The notes below the pieces were generated by a model that searched no databases, was not told the origin of the DNA, and saw only the letters and a list, made by a program, of their open reading frames with translations. Below, one piece after another: positions 28,227 through 39,190 of a stretch of DNA of 64,000 nucleotides (position 1 is its first letter; every line of letters begins with the position of its first letter). Location of the stretch: positions 1,091,868 through 1,155,867 of the forward strand of contig NZ_JAPDHZ010000002.1 in assembly GCF_029525555.1 (NCBI RefSeq), given 5' to 3'. The DNA is from Cohnella ginsengisoli (GTDB lineage Bacteria > Bacillota > Bacilli > Paenibacillales > Paenibacillaceae). Both the position numbers and the translations under genes were made by a program.

Positions 28227-29987
28227 TTAGGACCTATTTATCTCCCGGATCCGCTCCAGCGGGATCTTGGGCTTGCGGTCTTCGGTCAGCAATCCGTTAA
28301 TCTCTTGCTGCACGTCGGTCACCTGCGTATAACAGTAGCCGCAGATGCCTTCAACGCTGCGGATCGCGCGGGTCAGACCCTCGAATCGCTCGATGAACGC
28401 CTCGTCCGAGTCGACTTGACGGCCGTAACCCCAGCCTTTTTCCGACCGATAAGCGATCCCGCCGAACTCGGTGATCATGATCGGCTGCCCCCTGTAACCG
28501 TATCCTTCTGCGAATGCGTACTTCCACTTGTTGCAGGTCGTGTCGTTGCTCGTAATCGCCTCGAGGTCCTTATACCGTTTCAGAAATTCGTCTCCGGTCT
28601 CGACATAATCGTGCAGCGTCAGGATGTCCGATACGGTATGCTCCCAGCCGTCGTTCGCGATGACCGGACGGTTCGGATCGATCGCCTTGGTCAGATGGTA
28701 GATGCCCTCCGTGAACTTCTGCTGGCTGCGGTCGCGGAGAATGGAGGAGATGCCCCACGATTCGTTGAACGGCACCCATGCGACGATGCTCGGATGATTG
28801 TACTGCTGACGGACGATTTCCAACCATTCCTTCGAAAACGCCTCGACGGCCCGGTCGTGGTATTCGAACGTCGCCGCCATCTCGGACCATACGAGCAGTC
28901 CCTTCACGTCGCACCAATAAAGGAAGCGGGCGTCCTCGATTTTCATATGCTTGCGCACGCCGTTGTAGCCCATCTCCATCACCTTGTCGATGTCGTCGAT
29001 AAGCGCCTCCTCGCTCGGCGGCGTCAGGTGGCTTTCCGTCCAGTAGCCTTGATCGAGGATCAAGCGCTGATAGAGCGGCACGTTGTTCAGGAGCACTTTG
29101 TTTTTCTCGATCGAGATCTTGCGCATGCCGAAGTAAGAGCCGACGCGGTCCATCACTGCGTCGCCTGCGTACAGCACGAATTCGACGTCGTACAGATACG
29201 GGCGATCCGGCGACCACCAGCTTCTTTTCCACGGACCGTTCGCTTCGTGCACGAGATCGACCTCGACCGAGAGACAAGGGCGATCGATATCGAGGCCGAC
29301 GCGCTTCACCGGCCTGTCCTTCAACGTCACGATCGCTTCCAGCCGAAGCCCGTTCGCCGCCTCCGTCCCGGTCAGCTCGTAGTCGAAGCGGACCCGGTTG
29401 CGGTCGATGTCCGGCGTGATCTTGACGCGATCGAGCCGCTGCTCCGCCGCGTACTCCAGCCACACCGTCCGCCAAATGCCGGTCGTCTGGACATAGAAGC
29501 ATTCGAAGTTGTCCTTCGTCCAGCGCTGCTTGCCCCGCGGCTGCGTGCAGCTGTCGCTGTCCTCGGCTTTGAGCGTGATCGTATTGTCGGCTCCGAAGAC
29601 CAGATACGGCGTGATATCGAAGCTAAACGCCGCATAACCGCCCTGATGGGCGCCCGCCATCGTCCCGTTCACCCATACTTTGGCGATATAGTCGACGGCC
29701 TGGAAGTGCAGCAGCACCCGCTTGCCCTCAGCCTCCTTCGGGATCGGAACGGACCGGCTGTACCAGACGTTCGGATGGAACGCCTCCTCGCCGATCCCGC
29801 TCGCCTGCGTTTCGTACGTGAACGGCACGTTGATCGTATGCGTGCCTTCGAACGTCTCCTGCCATCCCGATTTTTCTCCCGCGTTCTCGTCGTCGAAGCG
29901 GAAGCTCCATTGACCGTTCAGGTTCAGCCAGTTGTCGCGAACGAACTGCGGCCGCGGATAGTCCTTGATGTAAAATTTGGTCGTCAT
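28227..29987 (-). CDS. Glycoside hydrolase family 2 protein
   Basis: 586 residues with the GH2 layout: N-terminal jelly-roll sugar-binding domain (LNGQWSFRFDD, V-N-V-P-F, W-Y-S-R-S, A-K-V-W-V-N-G), an immunoglobulin-like middle domain, and a TIM barrel. The acid/base is Glu409 in F-N-E-S-W-G and the nucleophile Glu507 in I-T-E-F-G-G. No signal peptide, so it acts inside the cell on imported sugars. Specificity (beta-galactosidase, beta-glucuronidase, arabinosidase-like) cannot be read from sequence alone. Its ATG overlaps the stop of the GH51 gene by four bases, so both are translated together as the last genes of the locus. Confidence 0.93.
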   Translation of the reverse strand: MTTKFYIKDYPRPQFVRDNWLNLNGQWSFRFDDENAGEKSGWQETFEGTHTINVPFTYETQASGIGEEAFHPNVWYSRSVPIPKEAEGKRVLLHFQAVDYIAKVWVNGTMAGAHQGGYAAFSFDITPYLVFGADNTITLKAEDSDSCTQPRGKQRWTKDNFECFYVQTTGIWRTVWLEYAAEQRLDRVKITPDIDRNRVRFDYELTGTEAANGLRLEAIVTLKDRPVKRVGLDIDRPCLSVEVDLVHEANGPWKRSWWSPDRPYLYDVEFVLYAGDAVMDRVGSYFGMRKISIEKNKVLLNNVPLYQRLILDQGYWTESHLTPPSEEALIDDIDKVMEMGYNGVRKHMKIEDARFLYWCDVKGLLVWSEMAATFEYHDRAVEAFSKEWLEIVRQQYNHPSIVAWVPFNESWGISSILRDRSQQKFTEGIYHLTKAIDPNRPVIANDGWEHTVSDILTLHDYVETGDEFLKRYKDLEAITSNDTTCNKWKYAFAEGYGYRGQPIMITEFGGIAYRSEKGWGYGRQVDSDEAFIERFEGLTRAIRSVEGICGYCYTQVTDVQQEINGLLTEDRKPKIPLERIREINRS

Positions 29988-32017
29988 TCGGCGCCCCCCT
30001 TGCCGGTCCGCACAGCGATCTCAAGGGCATACACCGACGACGGGCGGAGCGGATATCCGCTCCGCCATTCGGCGGCGGATACGACACGGGACGCGCAAGC
30101 GATCTTCGCCGGCTCGAATACGGAGTTGATCGCGTCCGCCGAATCGCCGGTGATCTCGTGAAGCGCGGTCGTGTCCGATGCCGCGAAATCGTCCAATCGA
30201 ACCTCTACCCTGACCTCCTCCAGGCTGCGATTCACGATAAATACGGTGATGACGGTGCCGTTCTCGTTCGCGCAAGCCGCGACGTCCAGGTCCGGCAGGG
30301 CGTCCAGCGCGAATGGCGCTGGCTTGGGAGATTGGACGGAGAAGCTGCCGCAGACGGTATCGACCGGCAACATGCGGCTGATGTCGCTGCCCGCATACAG
30401 CTTCATCACTTCGTACGTCGGCGTCCCATATACGGTCAGGGGCAAACCGCTCCAGCCCGCTTCTTTGCCGCAGTATTGATCCGCATAATAGTCGCCGACG
30501 CGAATGCAGCCGCCGAGCCAGCCGTTCACGAGGTCGGAGAAGCTGCCGATCTGCACCAGATCGCTCGCGCGCAGCATCTCGTTCAGGTTGGCTGCGTTGG
30601 CGACCGCCGCGCCGAGCGTATGCTCCTCGGGCAATCCCTTGCGGATCGTATTCGGATAATACATCGTGTTGTACTCGGTGATCGCCAGCTTGATATGGCC
30701 GTGCTTCGGGTTCGCGGCGATCTGCGCCGCCGTCCGCCCGATATCCGCCCGCGTCCATTCGGAGAAGGCCGCCATCGCCTTGTACCGCTCCTCGGCCGGC
30801 GTCTCCCGGTTCATGCCGAAGCGTCCGTAGCCGTGATATAAATGCAGCGTCAAATAGTCGATATGCTCGCCCGCGATGTCGAGCACGGATCGGTTCCAGT
30901 CCTGGTCGGTATGGCCGCAGGCGAGCAGCGAGAGCGACGGATCCGCCGCCTTCATTGCCTGCGCGAAGGCGACGCAGCGCTCGCCGAATCGTTCGGCGGT
31001 GCAGGTCCCGACCTGCCACTGCCCCCATACTTCGTTGCCGATCTCCCAATAGCGGACGCCGTAGGGCTCGGGATATCCGTTGGCGGCCCGCAGGGCGCCC
31101 ATCGGGGTGTCGTTCCCGCCGTTGCAGTATTCGACCCACTGCGCGGCTTCTTCCGGCGTGCCCGATCCGTCGTTCACGCAGATGAGCGGCTCTACCCCAA
31201 GCGCCTTGCAGAAGCCGATGAATTCGTCCGTGCCGAAATACTTGTTCGTCCAACCGCCCCACGCCTCGTTGTACATGACGGGCCGCTCGAGCGCGGGACC
31301 TACGCCTTGTTCCCAGTGATAGGCGCTGATGTAGTTGCCGGCGAGCCTCATCATGCCCGCGTTCAGGTCGCGCGTCATCTCCGCGACTTCCCGCTTCACG
31401 ATGCCGACGCTGTCCTCGGGGAGCAGGGATACGTGATCGATCCACAGCATACCGGTAGACACGTGGTCGATCCACCTCGGATGAGAGGCCGGTACATACA
31501 CGCGAAGCTCCGCGTCGGCGCAAGCGCGCGAGATCGGCAGCAGCGCCTCGTATTCGCGCCAGTCGTGGCTGACCAAGTCGATGCGGACGCTGCCGAGCGA
31601 CGCCTCCGTATGCCGGTCGACCGCCTCGACGAGCAGATAGCGCAGCTCGACGGATGCGCGCGCGACCAGCTTGAACGCGTACGCGATCGGTCCCTTCAGC
31701 GCCGCCTTCTGCGCGATGCCGGCATAAGCCTCGTCGTCGCTCAGCAGGCGGATGCGCTGGGCGCGTCCCGAATGCCGCCGGGCAGGCGCCTCCAGGGCGT
31801 ATTGCGTGTTTTTTCCGTTCGTATAGGCGCGCCAGCGGCCGGAGACTGCATGCTTTTCCTCCGCTTCGCTCTCGAAGTCCATATCCTTCAGCGGGAAGGC
31901 GAGCATCGCGTCCATATGATCGCGTATGTCCTCGACGAAATGTCCGAATAAATAAGGGTTAACCGTATGCTTGCTCGGTCTGCTGCAGTCGATCGATATC
32001 GTTGCATTCTTTTTCAA
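29984..32017 (-). CDS. GH51-like alpha-L-arabinofuranosidase
   Basis: 677 residues. The N-terminus (NPYLFGHFVED) and barrel motifs fit family 51: acid/base Glu329 in I-G-N-E-V-W-G and nucleophile Glu448 in I-T-E-Y-N. A long insert between residues about 45 and 215 looks like a carbohydrate-binding jelly roll, and the last ~160 residues form the C-terminal beta domain. No signal peptide, so it is cytosolic. It would remove arabinofuranosyl residues from short oligosaccharides taken up by the upstream ABC importer. Overlap with the GH2 start suggests linked function. Confidence 0.9.
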   Translation of the reverse strand: MKKNATISIDCSRPSKHTVNPYLFGHFVEDIRDHMDAMLAFPLKDMDFESEAEEKHAVSGRWRAYTNGKNTQYALEAPARRHSGRAQRIRLLSDDEAYAGIAQKAALKGPIAYAFKLVARASVELRYLLVEAVDRHTEASLGSVRIDLVSHDWREYEALLPISRACADAELRVYVPASHPRWIDHVSTGMLWIDHVSLLPEDSVGIVKREVAEMTRDLNAGMMRLAGNYISAYHWEQGVGPALERPVMYNEAWGGWTNKYFGTDEFIGFCKALGVEPLICVNDGSGTPEEAAQWVEYCNGGNDTPMGALRAANGYPEPYGVRYWEIGNEVWGQWQVGTCTAERFGERCVAFAQAMKAADPSLSLLACGHTDQDWNRSVLDIAGEHIDYLTLHLYHGYGRFGMNRETPAEERYKAMAAFSEWTRADIGRTAAQIAANPKHGHIKLAITEYNTMYYPNTIRKGLPEEHTLGAAVANAANLNEMLRASDLVQIGSFSDLVNGWLGGCIRVGDYYADQYCGKEAGWSGLPLTVYGTPTYEVMKLYAGSDISRMLPVDTVCGSFSVQSPKPAPFALDALPDLDVAACANENGTVITVFIVNRSLEEVRVEVRLDDFAASDTTALHEITGDSADAINSVFEPAKIACASRVVSAAEWRSGYPLRPSSVYALEIAVRTGKGGAE

Positions 32018-32058
32018 GGTCGGCCTCCATAGAACGTGATTAATGGTTCATTGCGTCT

Positions 32059-32952
32059 TCAGCCTTTGATCGAGCCGATCATGACGCCCTTGACGAAGTG
32101 CCTCTGAACAAAAGGATACATGACCAGCACCGGCAGGCTGGATACGACGATGACCGCGTACTTGATGCTCTCGGCGAGCAGGATCTTGTCCTCGATCCCC
32201 ACGCTGGCGTCCACCGCGTCGCTTTGGCTGATCATCAGAATCTCGCGCAGCACGAGCTGCAGCGGGTATAGCGATTCCCGGCGAATATAGATGAGCGCGT
32301 TAAAAAACGAGTTCCAGTGACCGACCGCGTAAAACAGCACCATAACCGCCAAAATCGGCTTGGACAGAGGCAGGATGATATTCCACAGCAGCCGCCAGTT
32401 CGAGCAGCCGTCCATGTGGGCGGCCTCTTGCAGCTCCCAGGGAATGCTGGCCTGAAAGTACGTGCGCATGACGATCAGATTGTACGTGGCGATCGCGCCG
32501 GGTACGAGCAGCGCCCAAACCGTATCGACCATATGCAGGTTTTTGACCAGCATATAGGTAGGAATGAGGCCGCCGTTGAAAAACATCGTAAGCGTAATGA
32601 TCACCATGAGCAGCTTGCGCCCCGGAAGATCCGGTCTCGACAGCGGATAGGCCGCCAGAACGGTCATGATCATATTGATGAGCGTGCCGGCCGCGGCGTA
32701 AAAGATCGTATTGCGATAGCCCGTCCATATTTCCCCGTTATGCAGGATGTTCTCGTAAGCGGCCAGCGTGAACCCCTTGGGCAGCAGCCATACCTGCCCG
32801 CCGAGCACCTTGGCCGGATCGCTGAACGAAGCGCTGACGACGAAGATCAGCGGATACAAGACGACGAGGATGATCAGCACGGCGAAACTATTCACGACCA
32901 TGTCGAATGCACGGCCGTCCGATGCGCTTTTAATCGTCGTTGGTTTGGCCAT
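32059..32952 (-). CDS. Carbohydrate ABC transporter permease, LplC type
   Basis: 297 residues, six membrane helices, with the inner-membrane EAA loop QEAAHMDGCSNWRLLWNIILP that contacts the ATPase. The C-terminal V-Q-R-H-F-V-K-G-V-M-I-G-S-I-K-G is characteristic of the LplC/YtcP branch, which pairs with large LplA-type lipoproteins. It lies 15 bases after the LplB-type permease. No ATPase gene is in the locus, as usual for systems that share MsmX-like ATPases. Confidence 0.93.
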   Translation of the reverse strand: MAKPTTIKSASDGRAFDMVVNSFAVLIILVVLYPLIFVVSASFSDPAKVLGGQVWLLPKGFTLAAYENILHNGEIWTGYRNTIFYAAAGTLINMIMTVLAAYPLSRPDLPGRKLLMVIITLTMFFNGGLIPTYMLVKNLHMVDTVWALLVPGAIATYNLIVMRTYFQASIPWELQEAAHMDGCSNWRLLWNIILPLSKPILAVMVLFYAVGHWNSFFNALIYIRRESLYPLQLVLREILMISQSDAVDASVGIEDKILLAESIKYAVIVVSSLPVLVMYPFVQRHFVKGVMIGSIKG

Positions 32953-32967
32953 CGCGGTTTGCCTCCT

Positions 32968-33930
32968 TTACCATAGACTCGTCTCCGCAGTCTTGCGCGC
33001 GAACCGGTTCACGAGCAGCAGGAGCGTCAGATTGATCAGCGAGTTGAACAGCCCGATCGCGGCGGTATAGCTGTATTCGCCCTTGAGGATGCCCGTCGTG
33101 TAGACGAACGTCGAGATGACGTCGCTCGTTTCGAGATTCAGGTTGTTCTGCATGAGCAGGATTTTCTCGAAGCCGACATCCATGAAGTGGCCGATATCCA
33201 ATATAAGCAGAATGACGATGACCGGCACGATCCCCGGCAAGGAGACATGCCAGATTCGCCGCAGCCTGGACGCCCCGTCCATCTTCGCCGCCTCGTACAG
33301 CTGCGGATTCACGCCGCTGAGCGCCGCGATATAGATGATCGACTGCCAGCCCATATTCTGCCAGATATTCGAGCTGATGAAGATCGTCTTGAACCAGCCC
33401 GCGGACTCCATGAAGCGGACCGGCTCTCCGCCGAGCCACTCGATCAGCTTGTTGACGGGGCCGGTGCTCGGAGACAGAAAGACCGAGAGAATGCCGACGA
33501 TGACGACGACCGACATGAAGTGCGGGATAAAGGTAATGTTCTGCAGCCATTTGCCGAAGGACTTGCTTCGAAGCTCGTTCACGATCAGCGCCAGCAGAAT
33601 CGGTACCGGGAAGGCGATCAGAAGGGAGAACAGGTTGATGGACAACGTATTCCACAGCAATCTCTTAAAGTAATACGATTCGAAAAACCTTTGAAAATGC
33701 TCGAAGCCTATCCATTCGCTGCCCGCGATGCCCTTGCCCGGGTTGAAATTTTTGAAGGCGATCTGCAGCCCGTACAACGGTCCGTAGTTGAATATCAAAT
33801 ACCAGGCGATCGGCAAAAGGAGCATCAGATACAAATCATACCGTTTGGCCATCCGTCTCAGCAGTCCGCTGCCCTGCCTCTTGCGGCTGACGGGCGCTGC
33901 GGCGGCCGCTTTGGCTTGCACGCTCTCCAT
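32968..33930 (-). CDS. Carbohydrate ABC transporter permease, LplB type
   Basis: 320 residues with six helices; conserved N-terminal region L-M-L-L-L-P-I-A-W-Y-L-I-F-N-Y-G-P-L-Y-G-L-Q-I-A-F (LplB/YteP hallmark) and the EAA loop L-Y-E-A-A-K-M-D-G-A-S-R-L-R-R-I-W. It follows the solute-binding lipoprotein gene and precedes the second permease, forming one importer. Its cytoplasmic N-terminus is basic and Ala-rich. Confidence 0.93.
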   Translation of the reverse strand: MESVQAKAAAAAPVSRKRQGSGLLRRMAKRYDLYLMLLLPIAWYLIFNYGPLYGLQIAFKNFNPGKGIAGSEWIGFEHFQRFFESYYFKRLLWNTLSINLFSLLIAFPVPILLALIVNELRSKSFGKWLQNITFIPHFMSVVVIVGILSVFLSPSTGPVNKLIEWLGGEPVRFMESAGWFKTIFISSNIWQNMGWQSIIYIAALSGVNPQLYEAAKMDGASRLRRIWHVSLPGIVPVIVILLILDIGHFMDVGFEKILLMQNNLNLETSDVISTFVYTTGILKGEYSYTAAIGLFNSLINLTLLLLVNRFARKTAETSLW

Positions 33931-34052
33931 GCGTATCTACTCCTATCTGAGCGGAGGATGCCCCTCTCCGGACTTCCCTTGCGGGCCAGTTTGTCCGAAG
34001 AGAGGACTCCTTTCATCTTCTGTTCGCTTTTCCGAGGAAGCCAAAGCCAGGA

Positions 34053-35641
34053 TTACTTTTTCATCTTGTCGTAGGCATCCTGGTAGATCTGTTGGAGCTC
34101 GTCGATCTTCAGCTTTTTCAGCGTCGCCTGGAATTCGTCCCACTTGTCGAAGCTGAGCGCGCCCGCGATGAACTTCGTGCTCTGCTCCTCGTAGTACTTG
34201 TCGAGATCGTTGCGCAGGATGTTGACCTTTTTGCGCGGTCGCTTCGTCGAACATCGGCGCCGCGTAGCGAACCTTCGGCATGTACGGATCAAGCTTCTTT
34301 TGCGCTTCCTGCACTTGCGGCGGGTTGATGAAGGAGGCGACCTTTTCGCTGATGAGGTGAGGCGCGCCGCCGCCGGCGTAAGGCGTGAGCTTCGACTGGT
34401 TGCCCGAGTCGATGAATGCCTTGGTGTAATAAGGGATGCCGTCCTTCACTTCATAGTTCTCGCCCTCTCTGCCGAATCGCAGAAGCGTGGATCCCTCGTC
34501 GCTATAGAAGTAATCGATCCAGCGCATCGTGACTTCCGGATATTTATTGACCGAGGTGATGGCAAATGCCCCGAAGTCTCGCGCGACCGGCGCGCCTTGG
34601 CTTTGCAACTGATCGCCGTGCGGACCTTTCAGCGGAGCGATGCCGGTATACTGATCCTGGATCTTCAAGAAGTTGTTATTCGTCTGATCGAAGAAAAATC
34701 CGGTGTTGCCCGTCCCTTGCTTGGCCAGATAATCCGCTTCCTTCTGCGAAAACATCTCGGGATCGAGCAGCTTTTCCTTATACAGCTTGTTCAAATACAT
34801 AAGCATTTCCTTGTTCCGGTCATTGCCCATCCAAATGTTAACTTTATCGTTGTCAAGATTAATGTTGTAGCCGAACTGCAAATCCAGACCGAACGACCCG
34901 CTCATCATCGCGAGTATAGGCAGCCCTTGGCCGGCTACCGGAGCGCGGGCGGTCATCGGCAGTTCGTCTTTTTTTGCCGTTTCCGTTCGGGTCTTGGTCC
35001 CTGAAGGCGACGAGCACGTTGTACAAGTCGTCCGTCGTCTCCGGTATTTTCAAGTTCAGCTTTTTCAGCCATGCCTGATTGATCCACTTCTTGTCCGTGC
35101 GGGCGGCGTCCAGGGTGACGATGCCCGGAATGGCATAGATATGGCCTTCCGGCGTCGTGATCCCCGCGCGAATCTCCGGATATTGCTCCATCAGCTGCTT
35201 CAGGTTCGGCGCGTACTGATCGATCAGGTTTTCCAAAGGAATCAACTGGCCGGCGGCTCCGTATCGCGTCGCCTCGAGCTGCGAGAGCCCCGAGCGGTAT
35301 AGGGCGTCGGGAAGCTCGTTGGACGCGAAGAGCAGATTTTTCTTCTCTTGAAAGCCGTCCGTCGGCGCTTCGGCGAATTCCACCTGAACGTTGCTCATCT
35401 TCTCGTAATCCTGGAACACGGGCATATCCTTGAACGGACCGTTGACCGGAGCGGTCCGGGTGAACATCTTCAGCTTGATCGGCTGATCCACGATCGGGAA
35501 TCCGCTTGCTTTTACGGCACTGCTGGACGAAGCAGCCGGCTCCGCCCCTCCGCTTGCGCCGGAATTCGAGCTGCACCCGGCGAGCGCCAGACTGGACGCG
35601 ACCATCGTGCCGATCGCGTAGCTTTTCCAGTTTTTACGCAT
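34053..35641 (-). CDS. LplA-type sugar-binding lipoprotein (frame interrupted twice)
   Basis: 528 residues when repaired. A lipoprotein signal ends with the lipobox L-A-L-A-G-C (Cys22). The mature part is a large type 1 extracellular solute-binding protein of the LplA/YtcQ family (P-D-A-L-Y-R-S-G, W-I-N-Q-A-W-L-K-K-L). Two interruptions map to homopolymers: seven T at 34969-34975 and five T at 34228-34232 on plus; removing one base from each gives a collinear protein ending YQDAYDKMKK. GAGGT precedes the ATG. It would capture arabinose-containing oligosaccharides, judging from the enzymes in the operon. Confidence 0.9.
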
Positions 35642-35684
35642 ACCTCTATGACCTCCGCTAGTTGTGTTTTCACCGAACCGACGT

Positions 35685-35738
35685 TGTAAGCGTTCTACCG
35701 GCGTGTTTTCATTTTAACTGCCTTGCAAACGCTGCCAA
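35685..35738 (-). promoter_or_regulatory. Two cre-like catabolite repression sites
   Basis: TTGCAAACGCTGCCAA (35723-35738) matches 14 of 16 positions of the CcpA consensus WTGNAARCGNWWWCAW, and TGTAAGCGTTCTAC (35685-35698) keeps the core. Both lie between the regulator gene and the start of the binding-protein gene, where the importer-enzyme promoter should be. Confidence 0.5.
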
Positions 35739-35765
35739 TTGCAATAATATGACTTTTCACTCCAC

Positions 35766-37374
35766 TTATTTGACGGTTCGGTCGCCGTTCAAATAGGCTT
35801 GCGGGGTTATGCCCTTCATTTCCTTGAACACCTTGAAAAAGTAATTGTAGTTGGCAAAGCCCGCCTGCGTGCTGATCTGTTTGATCGAATACCGGCCGCT
35901 CTCCAGCAGCTTGCAGCTGACGTCGATCCGCACCCGGTTCAAATATTCGGAAAACGTCGCATGCGTCTCCTCTTTGAATATCCGGCTTAAATAAGACGGA
36001 TTGAGGCCGATCGCGCCGGCTGCCAGCTCCAATGTAATATAGCCTTGATACTTTTCGAGAATGAGCTCGATCGCCTGCGAGACATGACGGGAGTAAGGCC
36101 CGTTCGCGCGTTGGCTCTTCAGCAGCTTGAGCAATCCGGCATAGTAGGCTTGGAGCCACAGCTCCAGCGCGTTAAGCTCGGCGATTTTGCCGAGATCGGC
36201 GCGAGACGGCAGCGCACTCTCGATCGCTTCGGACGACAAAGTCGGCATCCACTTCTTGATGGCTTTGTCTCCGGTATGAAGAAGCTCGCTGACGATCATC
36301 TGAACGGTCTGGGAATGAACGGGCTGTCCGCGCACGGAAGAAAACACGGAGGCGAGCAGCTGGTGCATGCCTTCCTTGTCCAACCGTTCGATCGAGAGCA
36401 GAAGCTCCTTCTGCTCTTCGATCGTCAGCGAGACGCGCCCGTTGAACAAGCTTGGCCGTTCAGCGGTCGGCGAGGCGTCGAGCGCGCCTACCGCGGCGCC
36501 ATAGCTGGCGGCGAACTGCGCCAGGCTGCCGCATGCATAACCGGGAGCGGCCATGCACTTGAGATTCAGCAATAACTCCAGCGCATGCTGAAGCTTCGCG
36601 ATCGATCTCCCGACTTCGACGGCGACGGCATGCTCGCTTCGTTCCTTGAACGCGAACAGGACGATCAGGCGTCCGTCCTCCGCATAAGCCGCGATCCGCT
36701 CATGCGCGTCGCCGAGACTCTGCTGAATAATATCGACTGCCTGCTGCGCAAGCCGGTTCGTCTGCACGTCGCTGTAAGACTCCGTCAACAGCCTGAAGGA
36801 CACGATCTGCACGGCCGCCGCCGCATAGGTGATCGCCCCGGGGAACAGTCCATGCCGATCTGCCGCGGACGCCAGATTCGATGCCGCCCCCGGCTTCCCC
36901 CCTCGCCAGGTCCGCGAGAGAATCGCGAACGTACGCATAGCTTTCTTGATCGTCGGCCCTTTCCCCGGCGGCGCTATTCCCGCGCTGCCGATCGTCCGTC
37001 GGCCGATTCTCGACCGCTTTGTTCAATATCGCCAGCAGCGACGTCTCGTCCAGCCGGTGCTTGAGCAAATAATCGACGGCGCCGTCCTTCAGGCATTCGC
37101 GCACGTAGTCGTAATCGTCGTAGCTGCTCAGCATGATCGTCCGCACGGACGGATGAGTTTCTTTGATTTTCCGATTGAGCTCCACGCCGTTCATCTCCGG
37201 CATGTTCACGTCGATAATCGCGACATGAGGCGCCGATCTTCCGATCGACGCTAGCGCCATGGCGCCGTTATGGGCTTCCCCGCACAATTCGAATCCTTCT
37301 TTATTCCAATCCAGCAGCGTCGTCAGGTGATGGCGCACTAATGGCTCGTCGTCTACAAGCAGCACTTGGAACAC
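35766..37374 (-). CDS. YesN-type AraC response regulator (frame interrupted)
   Basis: 535 residues when repaired. Receiver domain at the N-terminus (LLVDDEPLVR, phospho-Asp in H-V-A-I-I-D-V-N-M-P-E-M-N-G, switch Ser in I-M-L-S-S-Y, Lys in L-L-K-H), a middle linker, and an AraC double helix-turn-helix at the end (L-N-P-S-Y-L-S-R-I-F-K-E-E, A-G-F-A-N-Y-N-Y-F-F-K-V-F-K). A run of six C at 36897-36902 (plus) breaks the frame near residue 160; five gives ARGKPGAA. It follows the YesM-type kinase by three bases and precedes the importer it presumably activates. Confidence 0.9.
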
Positions 37375-37377
37375 GGC

Positions 37378-39169
37378 TCAACGCTCCTCTTTCAATGATA
37401 GATCCGCTTGTCTAAGCAAGGGGAAACGAACTTCCGCCGTCGTGTACAGCCCCGGTTCGCTGTACAGCTTCACGCCGTAAGGCTCGCCGTACATCCGGTA
37501 GATCCGCTCATGTACGTTGCGCACGCCCATGCCGGAGAAGCGCGAAGGCTGCTCCGAGGCGTCCGGCTCTCCCAAGAGCATTTCCATGCGTTCCTTCGTC
37601 ATGCCCTTGCCGTTGTCGGTCACTTCAATCTTGAGGTCTCCCTGTTCGGCATAGACGCGAATGAGCACGACGCCTCCGGTCGGACCGACGCCATGAACGA
37701 TCGCGTTTTCCACCAGCGGCTGGATCATCAGCTTGAGTACCGGACACGCCAGCAATTCGTCGTCCTCGATTTGCGTTTGAAGCTTGATCGGCTCCATGAA
37801 CTTGTATTTCTCGAGCGCGACGTAGCTGGCCACGTAGTCCAATTCCTCCCTTACCGAGAGAAATTCATTGGAGTTGCCCAGCACGCCCCGCATCAACTCG
37901 ATCAATGCGCCCGACGCCTCTTCGATATTGGGCACCCCGTTGATCTTTGCCAAATATTTGATCGTGTTGAGCGAATTATAGAGAAAATGGGGCCTGATTT
38001 GCGCTTGCAGCGCGGTCAACTCCGCTTCGCGCTTCTTTTTCTCGCTGGTTCGGATATCTGCCATCAGCCGCTTCAGCTCCTCCACCATGTTGATAAAGAC
38101 ATGGTAGAGCTCGCCGATTTCGTCTTTGGTTTTGATCTCTGTTTTGGGAAAGGATAGGTTGCCGTCCTTGACCCGGGTCATCATCGACTTCAGACGCCTG
38201 ATATGGATGGTCGTCCGGGAGGACATCTGAAGCGAGCCGATCAGAACGACGGCAAATACGATGACCGATACTTCAATCATCAGATTGCGGATTCTCGTTG
38301 ACTCGCTGAGCAGAGAATCCATGGGGATCAGCGCCAGCGTCGTCCATCCCGTGTAGGAGGACGGACGGCGAACGACGATGTAAGATCTGCCGTCGATTTT
38401 CATTTCAACAGCATCTCCCGCCCCCGCGAATCGCCGCTTGACGCTAACCAAGGTTTCGTTCGATGGCGCGGAAGAAGCCGCAGACTCGGTCGCATAGACG
38501 AATTCGTCCCGCTCGTCCAGGACGTATATCAGACTGTCCGCAGTCGGCTTCACCGCATATGTTTTTTTTGATAAAGTCGTAATTCAGATCCACCATCACG
38601 ACGCCGATCGCTTCGCGATTGTACCTGATCTCGCGCCCGACCGTGATGGCATCGGCTGTCCCCTTCGGCTTGAAATAAGCGTGACGGGAGCCGTTGCGAA
38701 GAATAAAGTCCATCGTCGGCGTCTCTAGGAAAGTGCGGTCGATCCAAGGACTGCCCGAGAAAAATACCTTCCCGTTCAGCCCCACGACGGCGATTCGCGA
38801 AATGTAAGGCTTATAGTCGATAAGTCCGGAGAGATATCCTGTGATCAGCTTCTGCTCCTGAAACCATTCATAGCTGATCTCGTCGCTCGGGCTCATGATC
38901 GTGTCGATGACGGCGTATTTGTTGGACACGACGACCGTGTTCAGCCGATCGATCTCCTGCAGCATAATATTGAGCGATTCGTCCGATTGACGGATGCTGT
39001 CGAGCACCGACGTAACCGCATTATGCTTGATCGTCTCGCGCATGTTCACGTAGACGATGCCTGTCACGGAAACGATGGATAGCAGCGTAACCAGGGCAAA
39101 CGCGATAAAAATCTTTCCTTGTATGTTCAATCTGGGCGAGATCCGCCTTCGAATAGCCGCCAGCTTCAT
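37378..39169 (-). CDS. YesM-type sensor histidine kinase (frame interrupted)
   Basis: 596 residues when repaired. One helix near residues 20-40, a dCache-like extracellular sensor (about 45-270), a second helix, HAMP, the His_kinase box Q-A-Q-I-R-P-H-F-L-Y-N-S-L-N-T-I, and a HATPase domain (N-A-I-V-H-G, D-N-G-K-G-M, G-M-G-V-R-N-V-H-E-R). Eight T at 38562-38569 break the frame after DFIKK; seven restores it. It senses an extracellular signal, probably the sugar bound by the cognate lipoprotein, and phosphorylates the adjacent YesN-type regulator. Confidence 0.9.
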
Positions 39170-39190
39170 GGATCGCGTTCTCCTTTGCGG

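Noticed and set aside
28305..30161. A 618-codon open frame on the plus strand
   Set aside because: Antisense shadow of the GH2 gene, with no ribosome site and no recognisable motifs.
30842..31951. A 369-codon open frame on the plus strand
   Set aside because: Antisense shadow of the GH51 gene.
33943..34956. A 337-codon frame ending past the binding-protein stop
   Set aside because: Its last 90 codons are the out-of-frame readthrough produced by the extra base at 34228-34232; the real C-terminus is in the frame ending at 34053.
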